From the NCBI GenBank assembly GCA_035772405.1, contig JAYKKM010000452.1, forward strand, positions 1,577,001 to 1,641,000: a stretch of 64,000 nucleotides of DNA, written 5' to 3'. Source of the DNA: Chrysogorgia sp. JL179-B06 (Eukaryota; Cnidaria; Anthozoa; Scleralcyonacea; Chrysogorgiidae). A program made the translations under genes and the position numbers. Below are positions 20,901 through 33,838 of this stretch, piece by piece. The notes beneath the pieces were generated by a model that was given only the letters and a program-made list of their open reading frames with translations, had not been told where the DNA came from and did not search any database. Positions within the stretch are counted from its first letter, which is position 1. Each line of letters begins with the position of its first letter.

Positions 20901-23900
20901 GTAGCTGTTCTCTATGTTGCTGTTCTCTGTTGATGTTGTCTCATGTTGCTGTTCTCTGTTGCTGTTTTCTGTTTCTGTTCTCTCGTGTTGCTGTTCTCTG
21001 TAGCTGTTCTCTATGTTGCTGTTCTCTGTTGATGTTGTCTCATGTTGCTGTTCTCGGTTGTTGTTTTCTGTTGCTGTTCTCTCGTGTTGCTGTTCTCTGT
21101 TGCTGTTGTCTCATGTTGCTGTTCTCTGTTGCTGTTCTGTCGCTGTTCTCTGTTGCCGTTCTCTGTTGCTGTTATCTGTTGCTGTTCTCTGTTGCTGTTC
21201 TCTGCTGCTGTTCTCTGTCCCTGTTCTCTGTTGTTGTTCTCTGATGCTGTTCTTTCATGTTGCTGGTCTCTGTTGCTGTTCTCTCGTGTTGCTGTTCTTT
21301 CATGTTGCTGGTCTCTGTTGCTGTTCTCTCGTGTTGCTGTTCGCTGTTGCTGTTCTCTCTTGCTGTTCTCTATTGCTGTTCTCTGTTGCTGTTCTCTGTT
21401 GCTGTTTTCTGTTACTGTTTTCTGTTGCTGTTCTCTGTAGCTGTTCTCTATGTTGCTGTTCTCTGTTGCTGTTCTGTTGCTGTTCTCTGTTGCTGTTCTC
21501 TGTTGCTGTTCTCTGTTGCTGTTCTTTCATGTTGCTGTTCTCTGTTGCTGTTCTCTGTTGCTGTTCTCTGTTGCTGTTGTCTCATGTTGCTGTTCTCTGT
21601 TGCTGTTGCTGTTCTGTTGCTGTTCTCTGTTGCTGTTCTCTGTTGCTGTTCTTTCATGTTGCTGTTCTCTGTTGCTGTTGTCTCATGTTGCTGTTCTCTG
21701 TTGTTGTTCTCTGTTGCTGTTCTCTGTTGCTGTTTTCTGTTGCTGTTCTCTGTTGCTGTTCTCTGTTGCTGTTCTTTCATGTTGCTGTTCTCTGTTGCTG
21801 TTCTCTGTTGCTGTTCTCTGTTGCTGTTCTCTGTTGCTGTTCTCTGTTGCTGTTCTCTGTTGCTGTTCTCTGTTGCTGTTCTCTGTTGCTGTTCTCTGTC
21901 CCTGTTCTCTGTTGCTGTTGCTGTTCTCTGTTGCTGTTCTCTGTTGCTGTTCTCTGTCCCTGTTCTCTGTTGCTGTTGCTGTTCTCTGTGGCTGTTCTCT
22001 GTTGCTGTTCTCTGTTGTTGTTCTCTGTTGCTGTTCTCTGTTGCTGTTCTCTGTTGTTGTTCTCCGTTGCTGTTCTTTCATGTTGCTGTTCTCTGTTGCT
22101 GTTCTCTCGTGTTGCTGTTCGCTGTTGCTGTTCTCTGTTGCTGTTCTCTATTGCTGTTCTCTGTTGCTGTTCTCTGTTGCAGTTTTCTGTTGCTGTTCTC
22201 TGTTGCTGTTCTCTGTTGCTGTTTTCTGTTTCTGTTTTCTGTTGCTGTTCTCTGTAGCTGTTCTCTATGTTGCTGTTCTCTGTTGCTGTTGACTCATGTT
22301 GCTGTTCTCTGTTGTTGTTTTCTGTTGCTGTTCTCTCATGTTGCTGTGCTCTGTTGCTGTTGTCTCATGTTGCTGTTCTCTGTTGCTGTTCTGTTGCTGT
22401 TCTCTGTTGCTGTTCTCTGTTGCTGTTCTCTGTTGCTGTTCTCTGTTGCTGTTCTTTCATGTTGCTGTTCTCTCTTGCTGTTCTCTGTTGCTGTTCTCTG
22501 TTGCTGTTCTCTGTTGCTGTTCTCTGTTGCTGTTGTCTCATGTTGCTGTTCGCTGTTGCTGTTCTCTGTTGCTGTTCGCTGTTGCTGTTCTCTGTTGCTG
22601 TTCTCTGTTGCTGTTCTCTGTTGCTGTTCTCTGTTGCTGTTCTCTGTTGCTGTTTTCTTTTGCTGTTCTCTGTTGCTGTTCTCAGTTGTTGTTGTCTGTT
22701 GCGGTTCTCTGTTGCTGTTCTCTGTTGCTATTCTCTGTCCCTGTTCTCTGTTGCTGTTCTCTCATGTTGCTGTTCTCGGTTGCTGTTCTCTGTTGCGGTT
22801 GCTGTTCTCTGTTGCTGTTGCTGTTCTCTGTCGCTGTTTCTGTTGTGTTCTCTGTTGCTTTTCTCTTTTGCTGTTCTCTGTTTCTGTTCTCTGTTGCTGT
22901 TCTCTGTTGCTGTTCTCTGTTGCTGTTCTCTGGTGCTGTCGTCTCATGTTGCTGTTCTCTGTTGCTGTGCTATGTTGCTGTTCTCTCATGTTGCTGTTCT
23001 CTGGTGCTGTTGTCTCATGTTGCTGTTCTCTGTTGCTGTTGCGGTTCTCTGTTGCTGTTCTCTGTTGCTGTTCTCTATTTCTGTTCTCTGTTGCTGTACT
23101 ATGTTGCTGTTCTCTCATGTTGCTGTTCTCTGGTGCTGTTGTCTCATGTTGCTGTTCTCTGTTGCTGTTCTCTGTTGCTGTTCTCTGTTGCTGTTCTCTG
23201 TTGCTGTTCTCTGTTGCTGTTCTCTGTTGCTGTTCTCTGTTGCTGTTCTCTGTTCTCTGTTACGGTTCTCTGTTGCTGTTCTCTGTTGCTGTTCTCTGTC
23301 CCTGTTCTCTGTTGCTGTTCTCTGTTGCTGTTCTTTCATGTTGCTGTTCTCTGTTGCTGTTCTTTCATGTTGCTGTTCTCTGTTGCTGTTCTCTCATGTT
23401 GGTGTTCGCTGTTGCTGTTCTCTGTTGCTGTTCTCTGTTGCTGTTCTCTGTTGCTGTTCTCTGTTGCTGTTTTCTGTTGCTGTTCTCTGTTGCTGTTCTC
23501 TTTTGCTGTTCTCTGTTGCTGTTCACTGTTGCTGTTTTCTGTTACAGTTTTCTGTTGCTGTTCTCTGTAGCTGTTCTCTATGTTGCTGTTCTCTGTTGCT
23601 GTTTTCTGTTTCTGTTCTCTCGTGTTGCTGTTCTCTGTAACTGTTCTCCATGTTGCTGTTCTCTGTTGACGTTGTCTCATGTTGCTGTTCTCTGTTGTTG
23701 TTTTCTGTTGCTGTTCTCTCGTGTTGCTGTTCTCTGTTGCTGTTGTCTCATGTGGCTGTTCTCTGTTGCTGTTCTGTCGGTGTTCTCTGTTGCTGTTCTC
23801 TGTTGCTGTTATCTGTTGCTGTTATCTGTTGCTGTTCTCTGTCCCTGTTCTCTATTGCTGTTCTCTATTGCTGTTCTCTATTGCTGTTTTCTGTTGCTGT

Positions 23901-26900
23901 TTTCTGTTGCTGTTCTCTATTGCTGTTCTCTGTTGCTGTTCTCTGTTGCTGTTCTCTGTCCCTGTTCTCTGTTGTTGTTCTCTGTTGCTGTTCTTTCATG
24001 TTGCTGGTCTCTGTTGCTGTTCTCTCGTGTTGCTGTTCGCTGTTGCTGTTCTCTGTTGCTGTTCTCTATTGCTGTTCTCTATTGCTGTTCTCTGTTGCTG
24101 TTTTCTGTTGCTGTTCTCTATTTCTGTTCTCTGTTGCTGTTCTCTGTTGCTGTTCTCTGTTACTGTTTTCTGTTGCTGTTCTCTGTAGCTGTTCTCTATG
24201 TTGCTGTTCTCTGTTGCTGTTGTCTCATGTTGCTGTTATATGTTGTTGTTTTCTGTTGCTGTTCTCTCATGTTGCTGTTCTCTGTTGCTGTTGTCTCATG
24301 TTGCTGTTCTCTGTTGCTGTTCTGTTGCTGTTCTCTGTTGCTGTTCTCTGTTGCTGTTCTCTGTTGCTGTTCTTTCATGTTGCTGTTCTCTGTTGCTGTT
24401 GTCTCATGTTGCTGTTCGCTGTTGCTGTTCTCTGTTGCTGTTCTCTGTTGCTGTTCTCTGTTGCTGTTCTCTGTTGCTGTTCTCTGTTGCTGTTCTCTGT
24501 TGCTGTTCTCTGTTGCTGTTCTCTGTTGCAGTTCTATGTTGTTGTTCTCTGTTGCTGATCTATGTTGCTGTTCTCTGTTGCAGTTCTCTGTCCCTGTTCT
24601 CTGTTGCTGTTGCTGTTCTCTGTTGCTGTTCTCTGTTGCGGTTCTCTGTTGCTGTTCTCTCTTGCTGTTCTCTGTTGCTGTTCTCTGTTGCTGTACTATG
24701 TTGCTGTTCTCTCATGTTGCTGTTCTCTGGTGCTGTTGTCTCATGTTGCTGTTCTCTGTTGCTGTTGCTGTTCTCTGTTGCTGTTCTCTGTTGCTGTTCT
24801 CTGTTGCTGTTCTCTGTCGCTGTTCTCTGTAGCTGTTCTCTCATGTTGCTGTTCTCTGGTGCTGTTGTCTCATGTTGCTGTTCTCTGTTGCTGTACTATG
24901 TTGCTGTTCTCTCATGTTGCTGTTCTCTGGTGCTGTTGTCTCATGTTGCTGTTCTCTGTTGCTGTTGCGGTTCTCTGTTGCTGTTCTCTGTTGCTGTTCT
25001 CTATTGCTGTTCTCTGTTGCTGTACTATGTTGCTGTTCTCTCATGTTGCTGTTCTCTGGTGCTGTTGTCTCATGTTGCTGTTCTGTTGCTGTTGCTGTTC
25101 TCTGTTGCTGTTCTCTGTTGCTGTTCTCTGTTACTGTTCTCTATTGCTGTTTTCTGTTACTGTTTTCTGTTGCTGTTCTCTGTTGCTGTTCTCTATGTTG
25201 CTGTTCTCTGTTGCTGTTCTCTGTTGCTGTTCTCTGTTGCTGTTCTCTGTTGCTGTTTTCTGTTGCTGTTCTCTGTTGCTGTTCTCCATGTTGCTGTTCT
25301 CTGTTGCTGTTCTCTGTTGCTGTTTTCGGTTACTGTTTTCTGTTGCTGTTCTCTGTAGCTGTTCTCTATGTTGCTGTTCTCTGTTGCTGTTGTCTCATGT
25401 TGCTGTTCTCTGTTGCTGTTTTCTGTTTCTGTTCTCTCGTGTTGCTGTTCTCTGTAGCTGTTCTCTATGTTGCTGTTCTCTGTTGATGTTGTCTCATGTT
25501 GCTGTTCTCTGGTGCTGTTGTCTCATGTTGCTGTTCTCTGTTGCTGTACTATGTTGCTGCTCTCTCATGTTGCTGTTCGCTGTTGCTGTTCTCTGTTGCT
25601 GTTCTCTGTTGCTGTTCTCTTTTGCTGTTCTCTGTTGCTGTTCTCTGTTGCTGTTATCTGTTGCTGTTTTCTTTTGCTGTTCTCTGTTGCTGTTCTCTGT
25701 TGTTGTTGTCTGTTGCGGTTCTCTGTTGCTGTTCTCTGTTGCTATTCTCTGTCCCTGTTCTCTGTTGCTGTTCTCTATTGCTATTCTCTGTCCCTGTTCT
25801 CTGTTGCAGTTGCTGTTCTCTGTCGCTGTTCTCGGTTGCTGTTCTCTGTTGCTGTTCTCTGTTGCTGTTCTCTGTTGCTGTTCTCTGTTGTGTTCTCTGT
25901 TGCTGTTCTCTGTTGCTGTTCTCTGTTGCTGTTCTCTGTTGCTGTTCACTGTAGCTGTTCTCTATGTTGCTGTTCTCTGTTGCTGTTGTCTCATGTTGCT
26001 GTTCTCTGTTGCTGTTTTCTGTTTCTGTTCTCTCGTGTTGCTGTTCTCTGTAGCTGTTCTCTATGTTGCTGTTCTCTGTTGATGTTGTCTCATGTTGCTG
26101 TTCTCTGTTGTTGTTTTCTGTTGCTGTTCTCTCATGTTGCTGTGCTCTGGCGCTGTTGTCTCATGTTGCTGTTCTCTGTTTCTGTTGCGGTTCTCTGTTG
26201 CTGTTCTCTGTTGATGTTCTCTATTTCTGTTCTCTGTTGCTGTACTATGTTGCTGTTCTCTCATGTTGCTGTTCTCTGGTGCTGTTGTCTCATGTTGCTG
26301 TTCTCTGTTGCTGTTCTCTGTTGCTGTTCTCTGTTGCTGTTCTCTGTTGCTGTTCTCTGTTGCTGTTCTCTGTTGCTGTTTTCTGTTGCTGTTCTCTGTT
26401 GCTGTTCTCTGTTGCTGTTCTCTGTTGCTGTTCTCTGTTGCTGTTTTCGGTTACTGTTTTCTGTTGCTGTTCTCTGTAGCTGTTCTCTATGTTGCTGTTC
26501 TCTGTTGCTGTTGTCTCATGTTGCTGTTCTCTGTTGCTGTTTTCTGTTTCTGTTCTCTCGTGTTGCTGTTCTCTGTAGCTGTTCTCTATGTTGCTGTTCT
26601 CTGTTGATGTTGTCTCATGTTGCTGTTCTCTGTTGTTGTTTTCTGTTGCTGTTCTCTCGTGTTGCTGTTCTCTGTTGCTGTTGTCTCATGTTGCTGTTCT
26701 CTGTTGCTGCAGTTCTGTCGCTGTTCTCTGTTGCTGTTCTCTGTTGCTGTTATCTGTTGCTGTTCTCTGTTGCTGTTCTCTGTTGCTGTTCTCTGTCCCT
26801 GTTCTCTGTTGTTGTTCTCTGTTGCTGTTCTTTCATGTTGCTGGTCTCTGTTGCTGTTCTCTCGTGTTGGTGTTCGCTGTTACTGTTCTCTGTTGCTGTT

Positions 26901-27090
26901 CTCTATTGCTGTTCTCTGTTGCTGTTCTCTGTTGCTGTTTTCTGTTGCTGTTCTCTGTTGCTGTTCTCTGTTGCTGTTCTCTGTTGTGGTTGCTGTTGCA
27001 GTTGTGGTTGCTGTTGCAGTTGTGGTTGCTGTTGTTGTTGCTGTTGTAGTTGTTGTTGTTATAGTTGTTGTCGTTGTCGTTGTTGTTATT
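17995..27090 (+). repeat. 9-kb minisatellite of a 13-bp unit
   Basis: The unit is GTTGCTGTTCTCT (no A on the plus strand) repeated roughly 690 times with point variants (GTTGTTG, GTCCCTG, GTTTCTG) and inserted CAT-containing spacers (TCTCATGTTGCTG). Because the unit is 13 bp and stop-free in all frames, it creates very long open frames on both strands with a 13-residue period (plus: Ser-Val-Ala-Val-Leu-Cys-Cys-Cys; minus: Gln-Gln-Gln-Arg-Thr-Ala-Thr); none has coding evidence. Higher-order copies exist: 18450-18690 matches 22060-22300 with an offset of 3,610 bp. The last 100 bp drift to GTTGTGGTTGCTGTTGCA and GTTGTT repeats. Confidence 0.95.
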
Positions 27091-27123
27091 TAATCAATAA
27101 ACCAATTTAATAATTTAATTCGT

Positions 27124-27185
27124 TATTGTTTTTATTTTCATTTGTTCGTTTTTATTTTCATTTGTTCGTTTCATTTGTTCGTACA
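27124..27185 (+). repeat. Short tandem repeat
   Basis: Two to three copies of a TTTTTATTTTCATTTGTTCG unit just beyond the minisatellite. Confidence 0.6.
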
Positions 27186-27411
27186 AGAGTTTACAAATAT
27201 TTTACTCATAAATGATGTTCACACGGAGTTCGAAATGAACTTTTGTCCGCGATTGATCCGCAGCAGTGAGATTCGGGATAACTCTCATACGAATTCTTGT
27301 CTCTGGTATTCATTTACTCTCATGTAGGTTTTATTTTTATCAATGGGAGAAAGTCGGTGGGAGTAAATTTGTACGACCACCTTTCAGGAAAAAAGCAAAT
27401 AGTCAAATTAC

Positions 27412-27659
27412 CTTGTATTTTTCTTCAGTTTGTTTGAGGGGAATTTCTGTAAATCGCCAATCTTTAGTTTCAATTTCATCTTTAGTGTCAATAATACTCA
27501 TGTTCCACTCGTGTTTTTCAGTCACTTGGGTGAAGTATATTGAAGTGTTGTGACATCTTGTATGTCGGTGCCAAAATGACATACACTGATAGGTAATGGA
27601 CATGGATTTACTAACAATCTTGGTTAGTGAGAATGGCGTCTTTGTGACGACGAATGAAC
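27412..27659 (-). CDS. Candidate exon of a MAM-like domain protein
   Basis: Minus-strand open stretch flanked by an acceptor (ATATTACAG ending at 27660) and a donor (CAAG|GTAATT at 27411). It encodes about 82 residues with the spacing typical of the second half of a MAM domain: CMSFWHRH, a Trp in the middle (KHEWNM), then DWRFTEIPL and a terminal EEKYK that would join a beta strand in the next exon. MAM domains occur in cell-surface adhesion proteins and receptor phosphatases. No other exon of this gene is certain in the window. Assignment rests on pattern only. Confidence 0.4.
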
Positions 27660-27689
27660 CTGTAATATCAGAGAAGGTCAATCAACCAA

Positions 27690-30670
27690 CATCTACTTAA
27701 TATATTAAAATATACATTGTAAGACGAAACCGGGACCAGCAAAATCTAGCCAATAGTGGAAATGTCAAATATTACTTGTAATCTACTTAATATGGCGTAC
27801 CAAACAAGAATTGCCTACAAATACTAAGGAGAATAGGGAAATAAATGAACTGAATAAACTATAAAAAAAAACAAATAATAAATAAATCTGTCCTAGATTC
27901 CAGACAAACGAGGACGACTAATTGAGCACCGTTATCGTTGGTAAATTGGGCGAAAAAACGCCTAGAGAGAATCTACCTTCAATTTGTTCAAATGCGAGTT
28001 TTTATGAATGAAGGCCCAAACAGATTTAACATATTTACCAGTTTATGTAAAAATGTCTGCAAGCAAGACCTTGCCCCTATTTCATAGGCATAAAATGGTG
28101 GTGTTCAATACACGGATCGTGAAAATCAGTAAACACACGCGCGCACTTTATATTGTAGACTAGTAATACATGTACGCAACAACCCCTGGTCCGATCACTA
28201 TTCGAAGCTTTTAGTGCAGTATTTAGTTATTTTACTTGAAAATAATTATAACCTTTCGTTTTCCAAACTGACTGCACATTTTCAGTGGAAAGTATTTCTG
28301 ATAGCATTTAAAATATAAAGCCTGTGTTGTCTGAATTTAATTGTTTTATATGTAAGACATCAAACTATTAAAATAACTAAATACCAAATTAAAACTGTTT
28401 GATTTTTCGGTGCAGTACCTGCACAGAACAGAAAGGTGAGAGAGTCTACTAGTGTTTCTACCATCGGTCACTAAGAGATAAATAACTTGTTTCACAGACA
28501 GGGTTATAAACCAATTGTGTATTACCCTTGAAGATTGAAATTAATACTTAACTCAATTATAACGTCAACTATGGTCATAATAAATAATCGACACATATCT
28601 TTAATTTTACTTAAAGTATGAAGCTGCATAACCTGTGAATGACATTATCGATGGCCTTATAAATATGACATTGTACATTGCCCTACTGTAATATAAATAC
28701 AGTGTATGCAAACTGCATGTTTCTTGTCTGAATGTCACCAATAAACCTTTTTCAGACTCACATGTGTTATCTACTATTAACCTTGCTAAGCATTTTACAT
28801 TTCTGCTGGAAGACGTCTAGATTGCCTTTTATGAATATTAATTAAACACATACAAACAGTAAACAGTTTAGGTTACCAACCAAGTGAAGGATTAATTGTA
28901 CATTATTAATTGTACATTTTTGTACAGTCATGTGATGTTAGAAATATCGTAATAATTTTGTTGCTCTGTTATCCTAGTGAGTCTCCTAAATGTTTTTTCA
29001 GTAATATAATTTTGTGACCGCCAATCATGTAATTTGTTTATTTGGCGTGAGCCCCCTCGATAAGCGTTTCGTTCTTGGGGCAAACGCAATTAAGAAATAA
29101 AATATGTTTAAATCAAATGAAGGATAGGACATGGTGTAGCGCTACTCTGGTTAGAAGTAAATTCAAATCAAGTTATCTTTTCAAATATGGTCACCACAAC
29201 AATTGTGGATATCTCACGCAGACGTAAAACAAAATAAGCAGTATAATTATGAGGCGTCGCCACAACAAGGTGGGTATCTCCTCGGTATAAGTTAAAACAG
29301 TATATACAATTATATGGATCACCAATCAAGGTTAATCACTATATTTCTGTAACTGCCGGAGAATATGGTAGTAGAAATTACACTAGTACACAATGTGGGT
29401 ATCACCCCGAAATCAAATAGTAAGAGGAAAGTTATATGGGGTCCCTGTACATATAGTAAAGTGGTGAAAATTCGAATTGCTTTTATCCAATGTATTGACT
29501 GATCTAGCAGCAACGCTTTAATTTGTAGCTCTTTGCTTGATCTGCAAAGTCAAATACTATGATTTTTCCTAACTTAAACCCAGCGTTTAAGCTGTGCTGT
29601 AATTTCACATTGAATGATCTGTCTTGTATAGGTGCTTTGTGTTACTGTTTAAATATTTGTTCGAACACGATAGCTTCTGAGAGATTAGTGGAACGTTTAT
29701 TTGTTGCCCTACAAGAAATAATGAGACGATTCTGCTGGTTGATTCAACACTCGGTAACCTTCCCGTTAATTTAAATGATTTTGGTGTAGGCGTGGAGATG
29801 TATGTCCCTTCTTCGTGTATACCAAGAACGACAAGAACAAGCCATGCATTGCTCTAATATAAGATGTTTTTCTTTACGTAACACTAATATAGTTACACAG
29901 TAATTAGCCTATGAATCTTATGAATTTATCTGCGCCAAATTTCAACAGTTAATTTATTCACAGTTTTCCCTACTCTCCCTACTCAATATTGTTCAAGTTC
30001 TTTGTTTGACTGAAGCCCTTTTCTGCGCTATCATACAAACCCTGTTTATCAGTGATGCTATAAATTAAAAGTATTATAATATAATATAAAAATATAATAA
30101 TTTCTGCTACGTTACAGCGCAGTAAGATTGAATGTGGCCTGTTACTTATGGATAAATACAGTAGCTTTAGATTTGTGTTTTGATTAGTCTGTACGTTTTG
30201 AATGTACTGTACTGTATTGTACTGTTATCAACCACTAACATATGATCACTGCCTCTCATTATGCTTCAGAATATTATAAATGAGTTATTACAATTCCTGG
30301 CTATTACAATTGCTGAATATTACAATTCCTTAAAGGCAAGATTTCATGTTAGTAGTGTAAGGTTTACTAAAGTGATATATTTACTGAATAAGCCAGAAAC
30401 CTTTATAATTTATTATTATATTTTATTATTATATTAACTATTATTTATTGCTGCCGTAGGCAGCACACTAATCGTGACCTGGTTACTAATTATCGTGCCC
30501 AGACCTTTTGCGGACCTATGTATAGTCAACGAAATCTCGATTTGTGTAAATTGCCCTCTGTCGTACGTTCGGTCGATCGAGATGTTGAGTTTTATGACGT
30601 TTTGTGACATAGAGTTTTATCACGTGTATTAAAGTTCCTAGCCTTTCGCCGTTCGGAACTTGTCAACGCT
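27690..30670. other. Non-coding, nothing recognised
   Basis: AT-rich intergenic or intronic DNA. A phrase near 29045-29100 (CGATAAGCGTTTCGTTCTTGGG... AATAAAAT) looks like an old retroposon 3' end, but no coding remnant is visible. Confidence 0.4.
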
Positions 30671-30725
30671 ATGAAGTTTGAACGATCTGTTCTGCCTTCA
30701 GTTGAGGAAGTATTCTCTTGTCAAG
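30671..30725 (+). other. Possible first coding exon
   Basis: ATG at 30671 opens 18 codons (MKFERSVLPSVEEVFSCQ) that run into a strong donor CAAG|GTAAGA at 30726. GC is higher here than in the surroundings. No downstream exon was identified, so this is only a candidate. Confidence 0.2.
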
Positions 30726-30974
30726 GTAAGACGACTAAGATAGTTATGTGTACTTAATTTTCTTGTTAAACGTTCACCAAACGGAAATATGGTTCAGTGA
30801 CTGCGAGATATCTGCGATTTCTTGCCATCACAGCATCAATTGTTTTGTTTGTGAATACAGTTTTCCTTTCCATATGTGTATATTCGTATGAGTTCATATA
30901 TTAACTCAATGTCTGGTTGCAACAAAATAATAATGAACAGTTTGTCTCAATAGAAATGCATTATCACTTCCTTC

Positions 30975-31045
30975 TACAATACAATACAATAACTTTATTC
31001 AAGTGTCAACATTATTTAGCCTAAGAAGGCTAATTGGGGACACAG
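30975..31045 (-). mobile_element. LINE 3' tail
   Basis: On the minus strand a GAATAAAGTTA end is followed by three to four TTGTA units, the microsatellite tail of a CR1/L2-type LINE. The body upstream (to about 31120) is short and non-coding. Confidence 0.45.
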
Positions 31046-31119
31046 GTTTTTTCTTATATGAATACACCATCTCCTCAACCTTTGGCACTACATCGCTTTA
31101 TGCTATGATCACATACTCA

Positions 31120-33085
31120 AACATCTGACTTGGATTTGAGGAAATAATCTACAGCGGTTTCTACAATGGATTTTGCACAAAGCTGTATGTGGATACACTG
31201 TATATGTAATAAACAATACATGGAACTGTCTTCAAGAAATTATTTACCTCAACTTTGCGAAAATTCAGTGGACAATGGAAATTATTTGTGTGCCATGACA
31301 TGGATAACCATAATAATTATTCGGTATGCTGTAAATACAATATTACAAGTTCTTTGGGAAAATAAAATACAGTGGTTGCAGTGCTGTATTCCCAAACGAC
31401 AACTACATTATTAAATGTGGAGTCGTCGACTTGTGCAATGAACTAATACATCGCAGAGAGTATTGCATTCTCAACAAGATCGAACTCATGCAATAAAAGT
31501 TAGATGATATAAACAATGTATCAACAATACCGGAAACATCTGTAACATACCATTTCTGGTATTTATTTCGTCTGCACCTATTTGTTTAGTTAGCTCTTGC
31601 TTTGCCATAACATATCAGACACTCGCGATTCCACTGACAGCTTTGCCATATTATTAAAGAAGCATGATTTATAGTGGCAGTGATTTATCAGAAATTTATT
31701 TACCAAACATCAACTACATAGTCATAATGTTTGTATACTGTGTATTCTGTCAAAAGCCTTGTCAATTATATTCAGATATAAGTGATAGTTATTTGTAATT
31801 TAAGTCTCCTGTATTTAAATATAATTAAAATAATTGAAAACAATGTGTACATATACACTGCAGTATGTCTGTTACAATTTATATACTACAAAAAGAGGTT
31901 TTTACGAAGGGGATACACGTTTGCGTAATATAATAGATATGTGTGTTATGTATTCGGACTCTCTAATTCCAAATCTGTTTTCAGAATTGAAAACGGTTAA
32001 ATATCGATCGAGATAACGTTCAAAACGAGCGATAGGTGACAAAGTTACCTATTGCTAGCTTGCCTGCATATGGGTTGTTTTATAAAGTAATTTCCTATGT
32101 GCTACCACCAATCTTTTATTACATAATATTCGACAATTATATTATAGTACAAAAGAAGCTTATTAACAGGTTGTTTACGCAATTAAGATTTACGGTTAGC
32201 TGTGGCGAAGGTTAGTTGATGGTCAATTTGAACCCTGAAGATGACGTTGTCGTCGAAAGTTACGTTTGGTTTTAACTTTCAACCAGCTTGGTTCACACGA
32301 GAACATAATCATCATATAAGGACAAGACAAAAGGCGAAACAAAGGAATGAAGTCGGCTAGCCTATAATCATAATCATAATCAAAAGAAGCAAAAGCCAAG
32401 CATATAATATAAGAATCATAACGCAAGAGCAAAACAAAAGAGGAAACAAAAAAAAATCTCGTTGTTTTGTCTTCGTACGTCCCAGAGCAAAAGTCATGCT
32501 TTGTTTTCGTTTCTTTATGCTTCTGTCGCTCGCGTGAACCAGGCTTATGTATGCATGTCTCATCTATTTTAAGGCAAACTACACCGGTTTGTGGTCTGAA
32601 AAAATATGACTCGTATATTTCGCTTGTAATCTATTCGTCTGGAATATTGGTGTACAGATGATCCAGAAGTGATCCATAATCGGTTGTAGGAAGGTGCAAC
32701 TTTTGCGCTATGAGGGACCGAATAGTTTAAGAATCTGCTGTTTCTGACCTTCATCTTATAGCCAGTCAATGTTGAAATCACCACATATATATATAATTAT
32801 TCTATACTCTTGGGAAAATTTATCTAATTGTCTTAGAATAGTCAAATAAACAATAAATACTCCATATCAACTCCTTGTCCCAACTACAGTATGGTTCTCC
32901 CGGCCAATTACGTCGTAATGCCGTGATATAGTTATTCGCGGCTTATAAGCCTATTTTTCTTGTAAATTCGCGCGAAACGACCTTTTCTTTTTGTCTTATG
33001 AGCTCTCAGCTGGAATTAATTAGAAATATTTTGAATATAGAAATTCGCTTCGCGCGAAAATATTCGTCCAGTGGAAAACCGCCAC
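31120..33085. other. Non-coding, nothing recognised
   Basis: AT-rich DNA with no supported gene or RNA. Confidence 0.45.
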
Positions 33086-33229
33086 TTAAGCCTGTTTTCC
33101 ACTAGGCGGAATTTTCCGCGCGGAGCGGAATTTTTCTTTGTTTTGTGAGCCATCGGGCAGATAATGAGTAAAGACAAAGAAAAATTCCGCTCCGCTCGGA
33201 AAATTCCGCCTAGTGGAAAACATGCTTAA
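33086..33229. mobile_element. Foldback MITE inserted in a related copy
   Basis: A 55-bp inverted repeat (TTAAGCCTGTTTTCCACTAG... and its reverse complement) encloses about 35 bp. Fragments of the same family flank it on both sides (33060-33085 and 33236-33300), suggesting insertion of one copy into another. Confidence 0.6.
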
Positions 33230-33696
33230 TGTCGAATCTCCACTAGGCGGAAAATAATATTTTCTTTGTTCTGTGAGATATCGCATGGAACTAACTAGAA
33301 AAGACAACTGCCGAGCTTGGCAGTTGCCACCATATTGTAAACACCGTACTGCAATTCATGTACGAGGATGTGATATAAATAAAAGTAAATATAACCTATT
33401 TAAATCTTGTGAAATTGTTGTAAATCCATAAGCCATTGATCACAACACTTAGTCATTCAAATTCCAGGAACAGTGGCCGTGGGTGATTTTAGAAACGCTG
33501 TTCTCAATCTCATTAATAATTCATGAATTATCGTAGCCAATCCATGAACGTATACCACATCACATGCATGAGTTTTGATACCCAATGAAAACCTGTAGGA
33601 AAATTCGTAGTGAACTGGATCACATTTCTTAATCTACATATTAAAATAAAATCGCTATGGGAGCAAATCGCTATAGGAACACTCATTTGAGAAGCT

Positions 33697-33838
33697 AGAT
33701 CAAATACTCGTTTGTCGTGTTTCATCAGGGGACTCCAAACACTCGAAAACAATAAAAACCTCGGGCTACGCCCTCGGTTTTCATTTGTTTTCTCGTGTTT
33801 GGAACCCCTGATGAAACACTCAAACTCGTGTTTGATCT
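33697..33838. mobile_element. Foldback MITE
   Basis: Arms running GATCAAATACTCG...GTTTCATCAGGGG and CCCTGATGAAAC...TTTGATC pair over most of 142 bp. Confidence 0.6.

Noticed and set aside
17946..27110. Long open frames of up to about 1,190 codons on the plus strand and many on the minus strand
   Set aside because: They come from a stop-free 13-bp tandem unit read in all frames; no start context, domain or splice evidence supports translation.
31166..31414. 82-codon plus-strand frame
   Set aside because: No recognisable domain, no promoter or splice signals; typical of chance frames in AT-rich DNA.
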